From Promerops cafer (Eukaryota; Chordata; Aves; Passeriformes; Nectariniidae): DNA of 64,000 nt. The DNA lies in NCBI GenBank assembly GCA_013398275.1, contig VZSE01010148.1:310001-374000 (forward strand), in the 5' to 3' direction. The notes below the pieces were generated by a model that saw only the letters and a program-made list of their open reading frames with translations, had not been told where the DNA came from and searched no databases. The stretch's first letter is position 1. Each line of letters opens with the position of its first letter. Below are positions 23,321-36,245 of the stretch, piece after piece. The position numbers and the translations under genes are program-made.

Positions 23321-25877
23321 GAGAAGCCAATACTCAGGGAAGCTTTCCCCTAAAACACAGCAAAACAGGAGAAAAAATAAAAAACCAAGGCAAAAGCAAG
23401 CAAGGTTAATGCCAGTTTGGTGGCTGGCTGAGGAGGCTGAAGGTTGTTCTGCACAGCGAGGACCCGTGTTTGCATGGCTGGTGTTAAGTACAAGGGAGGT
23501 GGTCAGAGCCTCACCTTGTGGATTTAATCACTTCTGTGTCTCGGGGCCACACAGGGCCTTGGCAGCCACATCCCTCCTTCCCTCACTCAGCATTTCCCCA
23601 GCTCCATTTCACTGTGAGAATGAGAGAAGCAGCACAGATAGGGAACCATGAGCTGGAATTTGTTTTCCAGAAGCATGTAGACAGCCAGCTTCAATCATGG
23701 AAATGCCAGTGTGGTTTTAAACGAAAAAGGGGCAGCAACATTGTCGAAGGAAGCTTGTTTTGAGATAGCTAATTATGACAGCAAGACCAATTTATCCATG
23801 ATAATTTCAGGAGCAGTTATCATTGTGCTGTTGTGCCACCTCCTCCTCATTAATGGGTTAATCTGTCCAAGCCCACCATGACTGAGAAGGATTATCATCC
23901 TCCAGGCAGATGGGGAGGGAAGGTGCCATCACACATGGCAGGCACAGCCAGGCAGGGAGGGAAAACCCCGGAGCCTCGACTCCACAGCACGGGTGTCTCG
24001 GTGCTCTGCAGGTCAAAGATCACTAATTCCAAGCACAACAGTTGTGCTGCCTCTCCTCAGCTGCAGGAGTGAAAAACGTACCTGAGATCAGCTTATACCC
24101 ATGCACAGGGAGGAGGTGACTGTGTTTGGGAGGGTGTTTGCTTGTGTGTGTGAGAGAGAGCTTGGAGAGGCTGAGGAAGGAGATTACCTTGGAGTATGAG
24201 GTTATTTTCCCTGCTCTAGATTGGAATCAGATTTTCCACACTTTTGGAGGCCCCTGACTGTTTATGGTGACCCTCCTGGGGGTTCTGACTGAGAAAACCA
24301 ATGTGGGCCAGGCTGGGAAGCTCTGTGCACTTGTTCCTAAAGCTCACAGATGGATGGGCTGCTTCAGAGCAGAAATTAGGAGTTTTTAACACTTCCTTGA
24401 GGTATTTGATGCCTCTGATATGTTGGCCATGTAGGCTGCAGAGCAAAGTCTAAACCCAAGCCCCGGCATCTTGGGAATCTCCTTATATTTTCCATGCTGT
24501 TGCTGTGTTGGGTGTGTGCTGCAGCCCTGGAAAGACACACAGACCTCAGAAAATGTCTGTTCAGGAAGAGGTTTTCCACAGAAGCTATAAAACATTCATG
24601 ACACCTCCATTGTGCTGTAAATCCTTAGCAGGAGTCGATAACAGTGCATGAATTTTTAATGTAACATTTATAAATGGTTATTAAAACTATCCTTAAAGTA
24701 AAGTGTCAGTTTATTTTTAATTAACTGTTGGCTATTTAAGCTCCCGATGGCCCCAGGGCAGATCAACAATCTAACAAGTTAATATTCCAGATTAACCCTG
24801 CAGTTGCTGCCTCTTTGCATGAGGAGGATGAAGATGAGTTCCCAGGATCAGCAACAAGTGGTTATTTGTCACTCACTGAAGACAAATGTATTTCTTGGAA
24901 TAGGCTTCATTGGTGCTCAGTTTAAGAAGCTTTAGAAGCTGTGGAGGGATTCATTTCCTGAATATTGAACAGATATAGAGAGATAGCAGAGCTGGGTGAT
25001 TCTTCTTGGGGAAAAAAAGAGTATTTACATAGTACTGGTGAGAAGAAATTTCCATTGAAATCGATGGGTTTGGATCAAACATTTCCAATTACATCAATGG
25101 CAATTTCGGGCCCCCAACATACAAAGAGCAGCAGCACTGTGTGATTTGTAAATTGAGGCTCAGTTGCAAATGTTGCAACTGGCTGAGAAATTAAAAGTTT
25201 GGCAATGTGAAACCTGTGCCTGTTTCTGTAGCGAAGTATTTTTGGTAAATTTGATCATCAATGACCAGCGTGGAAAGTACAAGGAGGAAACTGGTATTGA
25301 CTGTTAATTAACTCCTATAACATATACCTTTTAACTGACCATTTTTAAGGTGTCAAATTAAATTATTCTCCAGCACACAACATACGTTTTGCATTTGTTG
25401 TTGTAATTGAAATTAGTCACGGTGGTGACAGATTTTACAGATATTACCTTTTTCTGTAATTGTTGCTATTGTTCGTGAGAAGCTCCTGTGCTTATCCTTT
25501 GAAAGTGAAGGTCAAGCCAAAACATCCCCAAAAAGAAGTTTGGCTTCAGTGTTACTGACATCCTAAAAAGGGTCAGTTCATAACATTTTGCCACTTAAAT
25601 GATAATTATTAGCCCAAGTCTGCCACACAGAGTCATTTCTGGTGACAAGAGCTGGCAGCGGAGGAGTTTGGGTTATTGTGCTCCAGAGTGGTGAAGTCCT
25701 GGGACATTTCTTCACTTTTCTCTTTTTCCCCACTTATACTCAGGGCTCTTTGTGCAAAGTCTTTCTCGAGACGGGAGCTCATGCAGCTGAACTTTGCATT
25801 GCTGTGTCCCCTGAGCCAGCAGTGAAAGGTCGGAGATTCCAGACGGCGCCTCAGAGCTTGTTGCACTCAGAAACAAG

Positions 25878-25899
25878 CTGGGTGACACCTGGGTGACAC
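25878..25899. repeat. Exact 11-bp tandem duplication
   Basis: CTGGGTGACAC occurs twice in direct succession. Such micro-duplications arise by replication slippage. There is no sign of function. Confidence 0.9.
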
Positions 25900-26352
25900 C
25901 CGAGGTAGGTCCCAAAGCTGGAGAGCCTGGATATCCCAGTTTTGCTGAGTGCAGTGAAGCTGGGCTCTCCCTTCAACCCCAGTTCATTTTTGCTGCCTCT
26001 GCCATCACCATCTCTCCCCCACAGCTCTCCCAGCCTGTGCCCCTTCCTGCCTGTTGAGTCTCTCAAGACAAGCCAAGTCTCTCTGGGCAAATAATTATTT
26101 AAAGTTGTATGGATTTCCAGATGGCTTTCTACCCCCCGCTCTCCCTTCCCAGGTGATCAGCCTGTGCGTTGGGAAAACATGAAATCCAGATCTTTGGAGC
26201 GTGCAAAGCAACAGGAGTGCCACGAGCAGCAACATCCCTCAGTGAGTGCTGCTCAACGCAGCAGAGCTTCCTAGAGATTAAAGGAATCTTGGAAATGTCA
26301 TTGCCCTGACCAAATGAGATAATTTGTATCTTCTGTCACTGGATTCAAATCC

Positions 26353-26369
26353 TTTTTTTTTTTTTTTTT
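26353..26369. repeat. Poly(T) tract
   Basis: Seventeen consecutive T residues between CC and CATGATTAAC. There is no adjacent retroposed sequence that I can recognise. Confidence 0.9.
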
Positions 26370-29300
26370 CATGATTAACTTGCAACTGTGGGAAGGTGGG
26401 AGCAAGGCTGGGATTGGGAAGGGAATTTCATGGCTAATCCAGCTGCACTATGGAAATGATGGTTGGGTAATTGTGCTCTCTAAATGAACTTGACTCGATG
26501 GTTGGTGTCAGGTTCTGTTAAGTGCCCTGGGCCAATGGAGACTAATTAGAAATGCATTAAATATTAAAGCTCTCTGACATTGGGGCATTGACGGTGACAG
26601 AAGAAAAGAAATCCCATAACCTAATCTGCACCAAACAGGAGTAATTTATGTTCCTTCTTTTAGCAAAGAAAAATCCAATTATTTGGCCTACTGGAAAAAT
26701 ATATTTAAAGGAAAAGTTAATTTAGAAAGGGGAAAAATATATATTAAAAATAATACAGGTGCTGTCAACACAGTCTGTGAGTGTCACTTCCCCTGCCGTT
26801 TTGGTCTTGTTAATGGGGAAAATGCTTCCCTTTGGTGAGGCTGTTAACTGGATTTGCCATCCCAGCAGTGGAAGGCAGGAGTGGAATGTTGTGTTTGCCT
26901 CATTCTGCGGTCAGGTCAGCTGGATACCAGAAGGGGTGGCCATCAGGGGATGCTCGTGGCCCTGCGGGGAGAGTGGGCAATGCTGGTGGCTGTGCCCTGG
27001 GGCTTTGGGCAGGGGAGCACTGCAGTGTGAGGGCTGCAGCACAGATGAGTTTATGTAGGGCACCTCTGGGGTGGGGCTTGTACAAAGCTCTCAGAAATTC
27101 CAGCAATTAAGCTCTGTTCCCATGTCTCTACCAGGAGCCAGCCCTCACAGCTCCACCTCCATCTCCACACTTCCTTCTACCTACCAGTTTCCAGGGCAAT
27201 TTTGTCTGACCTTTAGTTAAATGTCCTGCTCTCCCAGGCAGCTCATTTCTGCTGGTCTGTCTACTTATGCAATCTAATCAAATCCAGAATGGAATATAAT
27301 CAGCCTTATCCTGTAACAGTGACTTGCACAAACACCCGGCTCCGTCTGCTGCCCTGTCTGTGCCTCTGCCTGAGCTCATCTGTCCCTCTCAGCCTGTCAC
27401 TGGCACAGGGTTTAGCCTGTTATGGAGAGATTTGGAAGAAATTGCTGGTGGGATATCCAAACCCCCAGGTCCCGTGAGGGCTGGAAAGAGAAAGGTGCCC
27501 ACAGGTGAGCAAATTGATCCTGCAGCACCCAGGGATGCTGAGAGAGGCAGCAGCGACACACAGACGCACCTGGTGCCTTTCTCCATCCTCTTATCCTCTT
27601 TTGTCCCCCATTTCCAACGAGACAAAAAAGGCCTGTTCATTTAGGGAATTGTCGGAAGACCATTTTCTAGGGGAAGTTGGTTGCCACGGGTTACCAGATG
27701 CTTATCTGCCACCGGTGTGCTCTTGCTAACTGCAGCCCTTACCGGGAGAGGCCAAAGAGGGAAAGCTGGGGCAGCAGGGAACACCAGAGCACTCCAGGGG
27801 CTGGCAGGGAGTGTGGTCTCCACAAACCAGCTTTTCCAGGGCCTGCATTTTCTTGTGCCATTGCTCCAGAGTGCCTCAGCAGCCAGGGTTTGCAGCACTG
27901 AATAGAAAGTTGGTTTGAAACTTCCTTTGCAGTGGGAGCAGGGGAGGGTAGATCAGAGATGAGAAGGTGGAGGAGTGTCTGAAGTGTCCAGAGAAAGAAT
28001 GTGGGGATTTTTCACTTGGATAGTTGGATTAGTCTGAAATGCTTAGGGAATGTGGGAAGAAAGCTCCTGCTGTACAGAGCAGTGCTGCTCTGTGTCTGTG
28101 CTGCACTTGGCATTCGCGTGGTGCTTCCAAGCAGGGCTGGTGCAGAGAGGAGAAAGTTCACCCAGGAGTTTTCTGGGAAGAATGTTCCTGTTCAGCACAG
28201 GCAGAGCACTAAAGGAACCTAGTCTGGGGGAGGAGGCAGAGAGGACTTGGACAGAAGGGGGCCCTAAATTGACAAATAGTCAGTGCTCCTCTTCATTTGA
28301 GCATCTCCTGGTGTTCTCACCTGTGCAGCCCCATGTCCTTAAGGGGTCCCTGATGCTGGGCTGTCCCCCTTCCCCACAGTCCTTCTTGAGCTGATCAGCA
28401 TCCCAGAGCTGTCCAAAATCCCCATTTCACCTCATTCCTGCTACAAACCTACTTCTTTGCCCCATATCTTCAATCCTGTGGGTCCCCAAAGCCTTTTTTC
28501 GCCACGGTCTGTCCCAACCCTGGGAATTCCTGACCCCCCTGGGTCCTGCAGCCCTCGGTCCCTGCTGCAATCTCCACCTCTCCATCAGCACAGAGAGAGC
28601 ACTTTGCTACTACAATAATGAGCAAGAAAGAAGCTAAAAACAATACTTTACATTTCAAATAACTCCTGACACATCCCTTGTCTTTCCCTAACGGAATGAC
28701 AAGTGACTTTATCCTGAAAGAGAAGGCAGCCTCCTGGAGCTGTCTACATTGTCAGAGAAAATAATTTGTAAATCCTCTGGCTTCCTCTGTCACTGTTTGA
28801 CTTTTCCATCCTTTTCATTTCTCCCTCCCTCTAAACTCCCTTTATGTGCTATTTCCCAAAGTGCTGCACTTACTTTGAATGTTTTCAGCCAAAAGCAAAC
28901 TCCTTCTCATCTAAAGGGAGGAAGAAAAAAATCCCTTCCCAAAATGAATTAACAATGCTGCTGCCTCTGTCTCTCTCTGGTCCCTGCATCTGCATCGTGT
29001 ATAAGACGAGAACTTTAAAAATAACCAGGTCTTTATGACTTATTAAAAAAAAAAGAATGCTAATGAGAGAGAAAGACACACAGAAACCCTGAAAGGAGGA
29101 TTTGTTCAGGGCAAGAATAACTAAAATATTTACTAATGAGAGGGAGAAGAGAAAGTGATTTAAAAGATTTAAAATAGTTTTGTGTGGGCTTTTTTTATTC
29201 ATCTTTCCTTTCATTTTCATTACATACTTCAATATTTGCCTACTTTTCCAGCAAAAGATTTACCTCAAGTGCGTACAAATTATCTGGCATTTGGTTAAGG

Positions 29301-30286
29301 ACAATATGTCTAATTATGTCTCTAAAGACCTGAAATATTTTTAACTTAAGCTAAAAGTCAAACTGAAAAAAAAAAAAAGAGTAAAATTAATAATCCATTT
29401 AAAATTCATTCCCATGATTGTAGCTGTACAGAACACCTCAATGCCAAAGATTAAACCAAGGGAAATATGAGAGCGGGGAGGAAAAAGAGAGGGAAAATAG
29501 AATTTTCCACATTATGCCCTGATTTAGCCTCCTCTGTAGACTTGGGAAACCTTGTGTTAAATTGTTTGTATTTGGGGGATGGTTTTGGGGGATGTCTATC
29601 CCACACCTTCTGACTCCTCCTCTGACAGGGAGGATGCTCCTGGCTGGGGAGCCAAACCCTCCAAGCTCTGCACTGATAATGAGGTTCAAACTGTGGTGAT
29701 AAATATCTATTTACTACTGCACCTCCTCATCCCTGCTTCCCCTCAACCCCAGTAACTGATGAAACTCAATTGAGCATGTTAATTATTCTCCCCTGGGGGT
29801 GAGGAGAAGGAAGGATGAGCAGCACCATCTCCAGAGGGCTGCCTGTGCTCCAGCCATTTGTCTGTGGTTTGGAGGGCAGAGTGACCCATCCTCAGGTAGA
29901 CACAGAGGTTGCAGGTGTGCTAATTTCCTGAAGAAGAAAGGCACTGCTGAATAAAGAACAGATGGACCCAGTCACTAGTTATTTATTTCTATAATTAGTT
30001 GCAAGCTGTGGTCTCAGAACTTTAAGAAACTGTGGATTGCTCTGAAATTCCTTCCTGCATTGGCAGGGTGGAAGCTGGGCTGGGCTCTGGCAGTGGCAGG
30101 CTGGACACGCACTGCCCTGGGCTCCTTAAAGCATGATAAAAACCTTTTCTCTGGCTGGTGGAGCCCATAAAAGCATCGAGGTCTTGTAATGTAGAGGAGC
30201 ATTTAAATCTGAGTTAAACTCAGTTCTGTTTTCACCTTATGATGCTTTTCCCCCAGGAACTTAATTGTCCTCAGTTATTACCCCAG

Positions 30287-30327
30287 CCTCCTCTCCTCTC
30301 CTCTCCTCTCCTCTCCTCTCCTCTCCT
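30287..30327. repeat. (CTCCT)n microsatellite
   Basis: About eight copies of a CTCCT pentanucleotide, nearly perfect, forming a 41-base polypyrimidine tract that ends at CTGTTCC. Purine-pyrimidine mirror tracts of this kind can adopt triplex structure. No nearby exon is evident. Confidence 0.95.
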
Positions 30328-33300
30328 GTTCCATCCCACCAGGGTCACACTCACACTCCTTTTAAGCAGTCCAGAGCAGTGAGGACTCACTCTGGAGCCA
30401 GATTTAATGCAGGCTGTGTTCAGGCTCAGCTCTGATAAGCTGGTGTGTGTTGTTACAGTCCCTGTTATCTCTCCTCCCAGAACCCAGCCTTGCCAATCCC
30501 AGCCACATCCTCAAGCCAATCTGTTCTCAAAGGTGGGATCAACAGATCAGGGAGGAATATTTTATTTTCTTCTGGAAGTATCAGGTAGGAAAGGCATTTG
30601 CCAGCTCATCTAGGCATGACTACTCTGTTTTTACTTTTATTTTTTTTTTAGATGAAAGCTGCTGATCTGGAATTGTTAGAAAATGCAGGTCTGCAAGACA
30701 GTGGGTGAGTAATTTGCTGGGTCTGTTATAAATGTGCCAAAAGCATTTCATGACAATACCTTTTAATGACACTGGAGAGTCAATAAATAGCAAAAGAAAA
30801 GACTTATGGGGCACATTTATCTATGCAAAACTTTTGTGCTTTTGACTTTAAAAAGGTGTGTTCTTTATTTTTGTATGAATGGCTTCATACAGACAAATAT
30901 TGGAATTTGTTTCTCAGCTATTTAACAGTAATAACAAAACAACCCCAAACCCCAGACAAACCCAGAAACACTCCAACCTAAACCTGGAGAAAATTATCTG
31001 CCTCTATGGGAAAGAAACTAATGAAATCCAATCAAACCTCAGCTGGGCTGGAAGAACAAAGAATGGTGGCTTTGGGCATAAATCAGACACGGAATTAATT
31101 TTGTTCTTTATTACATGCCTTAAAAATAAAAAGAGGGCACCCTACCCCCGGGAGTGCTGAACAGATTGAAATGATGTCCAGAGTCTGCCAGCTCCAGAGC
31201 TCCAGCAAACAAGACTGGTTCAAAATCAATATGAATCCTACTGGTGATAAAAATCCCCCAAAAGCACAGAGAGCACAGAATCCTTTTGCATTTATCAGTT
31301 TCCAGGGCGGGAAGAGGGATCCATGGGATGCAGAGGGGACCAGGTGAGGATGATGGGGATGTCCAGGATGTCAAATCCATGAGTTGCATTTCGCCAGGCA
31401 TATCCTAAAAATGCTGCTCTCCCCCAGGAGTCACTGGAGTGGGCCAGGTTTTTACCCCACCACCACAGACTTGTGATGGAAATGCCAAAACCTCAGTGAA
31501 GATGGAGTTGGAACCTGGGCACAGATGAAGTTTCACGCTGCCCTTCTCTAGGCAGGACTGTCCTTGTGATGCTTCTGTCCTCAGACTAAACAGTGATGAT
31601 CCCTGCTTTGTGCCTGCCCAAAATTCCTCCTAAATTCATTATTGTGAGCCCACCATGATCAACGTGTGGGAAAAGAGTCTCACTCCAGTTCTTTTTGCTG
31701 GTACTTCATTTTCTGTCACCATAAAAAGCAGCACAGAGCTCCATTTGGAATTTCTAGCCCAGGTTATTTTCCTAGCTCGCAATAAAAATTTTAATTAGAC
31801 ATTTATTATAGATGAGGAAATCTAAAAAAAAAAGCTACAGAGAGAAAAAACACTGAAATTTTAATATTTCCATTGCAACTACTTCCACTTCTGAAAAATT
31901 AAAGGGAAAAAAAAACAAAAAAACAAACCAAAATAGCACCAAAAGAAATGAAATATTTTGATTTGATTTCCTGAATGTCCCTGAAATGTTTCAGTACTCT
32001 TCAGTATTAAATGTCTCTTTGTCTTTAGTGATACATTCCTTGCTGGAGTTGTAGAATCCCAGCTTGCTGCAAAAATAGGATTCCAAAGAATATCCAAAAA
32101 ATATCCTGGAGTGCTGCAATGAGTCTGATACACTGTGAGTCACAAGTACAAGAGGAATTCCCCTCCAGAGATCTTAGCTGGAGAAGAGGTGTCCAGCTCC
32201 CAGTTTTTTATGAGGCGGTGTTTGGTGTGTCATAACTAAAATAAGTTCATTATTTTGTTTGACAGCTTTCAAGCAAAACATTTGGGAAATTGAAATATTC
32301 AAGCCATGGTTCTATTTTTAATCAGTCTTTTTTTCTGGCTGGAAGTTTATATTGCATGCTGATTTTTTCCAAATAAACAAACCAACTCCAGCAAATGTAA
32401 ATTTTTCCTTTGAGAAACTTCATTTTCCTTTGTGTATTTCCAATTCATCCCAATGGAAAGTGCCTGAATAATTCAATAATACATAAAGAAGGTAAAGGGA
32501 TGGAAGTGAAGCCTGAACGCTATTTGGCCAAAGCCCAGAATTAGGCTAGGAGGAGAAAGATGATCGTGGAATGATGTAAAGCCTCTTAAGTGAGGCCTAA
32601 TGATTCACAAATGCCATGAAATGCATAGGTGGAGTCATTTGTACCCCACACGCAGGCAGCCAGGGATTTGAAAAGTGCAGCAAAAGAATTATTGGCCTCA
32701 TCAGAAAAAAAAAAAAGCCAAACTCAGCTCTGTTTTATTTCACTATTTTATTTTCGTTTTATTTCTGGTGGAGCATGGCAGGAGCTGGGCAGAGCTGTCA
32801 CCCTGGGGCGACCCTGACTCCGGCCAGGAGCTGTGGGGCTGAGGATGGTGCTGAAGGCTGCTGGGTGCCCCCTGGGCAGGGAGCTGGGCATCAGGACAGG
32901 AGGTGGTTTAAAGGTAAAATCACTTCTGAGGCTGTCATCAGCCTCGGGGGCTTTGACTGTGTGTTAGGGCAGGAAGCAGAAGTTTTGCTCCTGGGACAAA
33001 CTTCTGTACCATGATGCCACTGGGGTGCAGAGACAAGAGGGGCAGGGAGCTGGGACAATGCACAGGCACTACTTGATCTCTTTGCTCCCTTCCCTCCTGC
33101 TCTGCAATTCTCCGCACTTTTTATTCTAAATTAATTTTCTGAGACAAGGAGAAGATGCTGCCTTAGCTTTGTCCTTGGGAGTCACAGATCTTGCCTTGAT
33201 TGAAGGAATAATTTTACACCTAAATGTGCAGGTTCTGGCCAGTTTTTGACAAGCCTGTCTCTTCCCATGGCCCCCAGTCAATCTCTCCCCTTCTCTTCTG

Positions 33301-35920
33301 TGCCCTGTGATAGTGCCCTGCTAAATATCTCTGTGCTTGTGCCTCCCCAGCAGGTCAGAGCTGCTCTGTAACCACCTCACCTGCCAGCAGCCAGCCCTCC
33401 CAGCTCTGCAGCGGGTCAGAAAGTCACAAAATCCTGAGCAGGTAGAGGAGAACTTGGGGAAACTTCTTAAAATCTGCCCCAGGAGAGAGATAGAAAGAAC
33501 AGAGCAGTGGCCACTGAGACCTCCTGGACACCTTCTCCTGCCAATGCTGCCAAGAGCAGGCTCTGAAAATGCCACTGCCATGGGGGTCTCTCTGAGCCCC
33601 ACCCCAAAAAACCCTCCACAACACAAAGAGAAAGCTGGAAAAGGAAACTGCTGTGATTTCTTCACTGGTAAGCAAGGCATGGATGCATGAAGGTGTTATT
33701 TACTGGGAATAAAACCTCACCCCCTGACCAATTCTTGAGGAGGTGAGAGGGACCATGGGCAGAAGTGGCTCACAGAGAAAATCTTGTGGGAGTAAACGTA
33801 AAGGACATGACCAATGTGCCACCATTATCATGTAACTGCCATGGAGTGGAACCATCCAAATTACTTCAGGCAAAACCTGGGGATGTGACATCAACTTTGT
33901 CACCTGCTTAATCTGAGACAGCGCAGGTGGAGGTGAGACCAAGGTCGTCATTTATCTTAGCAAGGGAACTCAGAGCTGAGCTGCACAAACACATAACCCC
34001 CTCTCTATCTCTCTGCCAGCTCTTGAGAGGCAGCTCTGCCAGCACTGAAGCTCACGTGTCAGAGGGAGAACACTGTTATCTTCTTATCAGGAGATGACAA
34101 CCACAAATACCTCGGCCTGAAAGATTGCTCTGCTATCACTGGGGGTGAGCATCAACCTGCTTCACAAATAATCTAATTTAGGTGGATAACAGAGGACTTA
34201 AATGTGGAAGGTGGAATCCAGAGCCCTGTGAACAGGACAGGAATTTCTCACATGAATGCAAATCTGGAGCAGCAAAAACACACAAACTTTTTTCTCTACT
34301 TGTGATTGAGGCAGGGAGGGAATAGGTCATCAAGCTGGTTCGTATGCAAGAGATTCATTAATCATTAATGCACTATCAGTATTTAAAGTCCCCAGATCTC
34401 CCTCTAACATGCAAAATAATCCCTCCTGCCATGGATGGTTTGTTTCACCGAGTAACCCACTCATCCTGTGCTATAATCACAACAGGTGCAACTTCTGCAA
34501 TTTCAGCATCCACAGACTTTGGACTGTGGTGTCTTTGAGACAGAAAATTGTCTTTTTGCTGTGTTTGTGTATCTCCAGGTAAACTGGGGAGGGGCAGCTT
34601 TTAGAAATCCCATGCACTGAGTGACTGCAGTTAGTCACTCCTCCATCCTCCTCTCTCCCTGGAGCATTCCATGTCCTTGTGTCTCTCACAGACACATTTA
34701 AAAGAACAATTTTTCTTGTGACAAGTAAGGCAAGAAGTGTGAGCTGGTGTCTGACAGGTTCAGGGAGAAGCTCACAATGAGGCAATTAGACATGGAAAGT
34801 GCTGATTAGAAGCACCATCACCCATAGCAAGGAAAGAAAAAAATCCCAAGTAGCAAGAGGAAAAGGGAAGCGGGGAAGAAAAAAGAGAAAATGAAGCATT
34901 TGATGAAACAGGTTGGTATAAAAAGTTTGTGACTGACGAGGTCTGATACCAGGCCTTAGGACTGCTCAAACCTTCCCTGGAGGGAGCTGGGCTTGGTTAC
35001 CCCTGGAGACAGGAGGCTGCCCTTGATGGCAAGAAAAGGCTTAACAGCTTTTCATTGCCATGCTGGGCTTGCCAGTCATCGGTTCCTCCGAGAGCTCCCC
35101 TCCAGCCCAGCCCAAACCCACTCCTGGGGGCAGGAGCAGTGACTGTGCTGCTTTTCCAGCCAGCCCAGGGTGCCTCACAGGAGCTGTTCTTTGGAGGATG
35201 ATGGAGAGTCAAGGAGCTAAAACACTTTATGCAAACTCTGTGTCTCTTTGACTGCCGTGGGTCGGGCAAAGGGAACCTGTGACCTTCCTGTCACCGTGGC
35301 TGTGCTGCAAGAGGCCATCAAAGGGTAGAGATGAGCCCTGGGAAGGGGCAGAGGGCTGGGGAGTGCAACCAGGGCAGCTCCAGACACCCTGATTTCAAGG
35401 AGGTTCTTTTAAAAGGGTTCTTGCACATCCTATAATCCTCCCTGAGGAAGCAGGGAGGGAGGGGAGGAAATAAAACAGCCCAAACCTTCACTGAACCTTT
35501 CTTTTGAAACACGTATTCCCCATTTTGGTCTCTCTGGTAGTTTTTAGCAAACAGCTGTAGCATGAGCCTGGTGTAGCCATCCTAGGGAAGGTGGAAAAGG
35601 CTGCAGACCATCCAGATCAGATATATGTGCAGCTGGATCTGCCTTGCAGAGTGGTGACAACAAGCAGTAAAATATTAACACCATCGCAGTAATAATATCA
35701 TTATAAGATGCATTAATCTCCAGGGCTGTCACTGCACTGGAGGGCCTGGCTCCAGCAGATTCCAGCCAAGCCTGGCTCCAGGGGCAGGGATCCTCTGATC
35801 TCCAGCTCCAGGAGCTGGCTGCAGAGGGGTCTTGGTGACTCATGATGGGCCACGAGGCAAAAGGCACCTGCTCTGTGTGAACTGCGTGTAAAATAAATAA
35901 AGCAATATTGCATCTTCCAG
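30328..35920. other. Non-coding stretch, unique sequence
   Basis: No exon, RNA gene or CR1 copy is recognised in 5.6 kb. It has short A/T runs (31827, 31909-31925, 32707) and AT-rich parts around 31690-32480. GC-richer sequence near 32790-32900 and 33340-33620 gives overlapping open frames on both strands with no family resemblance. I see nothing else to report. Confidence 0.6.
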
Positions 35921-36245
35921 GACCTAAGGGAGCCCTAAAGAAACATGGAGAGGGACTATTTACAAGGGATGCAGTGACAGGACGAGGGGGAATGGCTTCA
36001 AACTGACAGAGAGTGGGTTTGGATTGGATATTGGGAAGAAATTCTTCCCTGGGAGGGTGGGCAGGCCCTGGCACAGGGTGCCCAGAGCAGCTGTGGCTGC
36101 CCCTGGATCCCTGGCAGTGCCCAAGGCCAGGCTGGAAGGGGCTTGGAGCAGCCTGGGACAGTGGAAGTTATCCCTGCCCACAGCAGGGGTGGAATGAGAA
36201 GGGCTCTGAGGTCCCTGCCAACCCAAACTGTGATTCCATGATCTA
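35921..36245 (+). mobile_element. CR1 LINE fragment with 3' end
   Basis: This plus-strand CR1 copy is one of the longest in the window. It runs through GGATTGGATATTGGGAAGAA, GGGTGGGCAGGCCCTGGC, CAGCTGTGGCTGCCCCTGGA and CCAAGGCCAGGCTGG. It ends with CAACCCAAACTGTGATTCCATGA, close to the canonical GATTCTATGA terminus. It is clearly the same subfamily as 60955-61180 (+), 9233-9382 (-) and 39379-39552 (-). It is 5'-truncated within the 3' part, so it is non-autonomous. A 176-codon antisense frame running partly through it is an artefact. Confidence 0.95.

Larger units (their letters stand above)
22405..30286. other. Long non-coding stretch, mostly unique
   Basis: About 7.9 kb with no recognisable exon, RNA gene or CR1 copy, which is unusually clean for this window. 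It contains a poly(T) run (26353-26369), an exact 11-bp tandem repeat (25878-25899) and AT-rich low-repeat blocks at 23170-23320 and 24600-25420. Frames such as 22747-23130 and 26759-27110 overlap in alternative frames and match no family. The AT-rich blocks are candidate conserved elements; the rest shows nothing. Confidence 0.6.
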
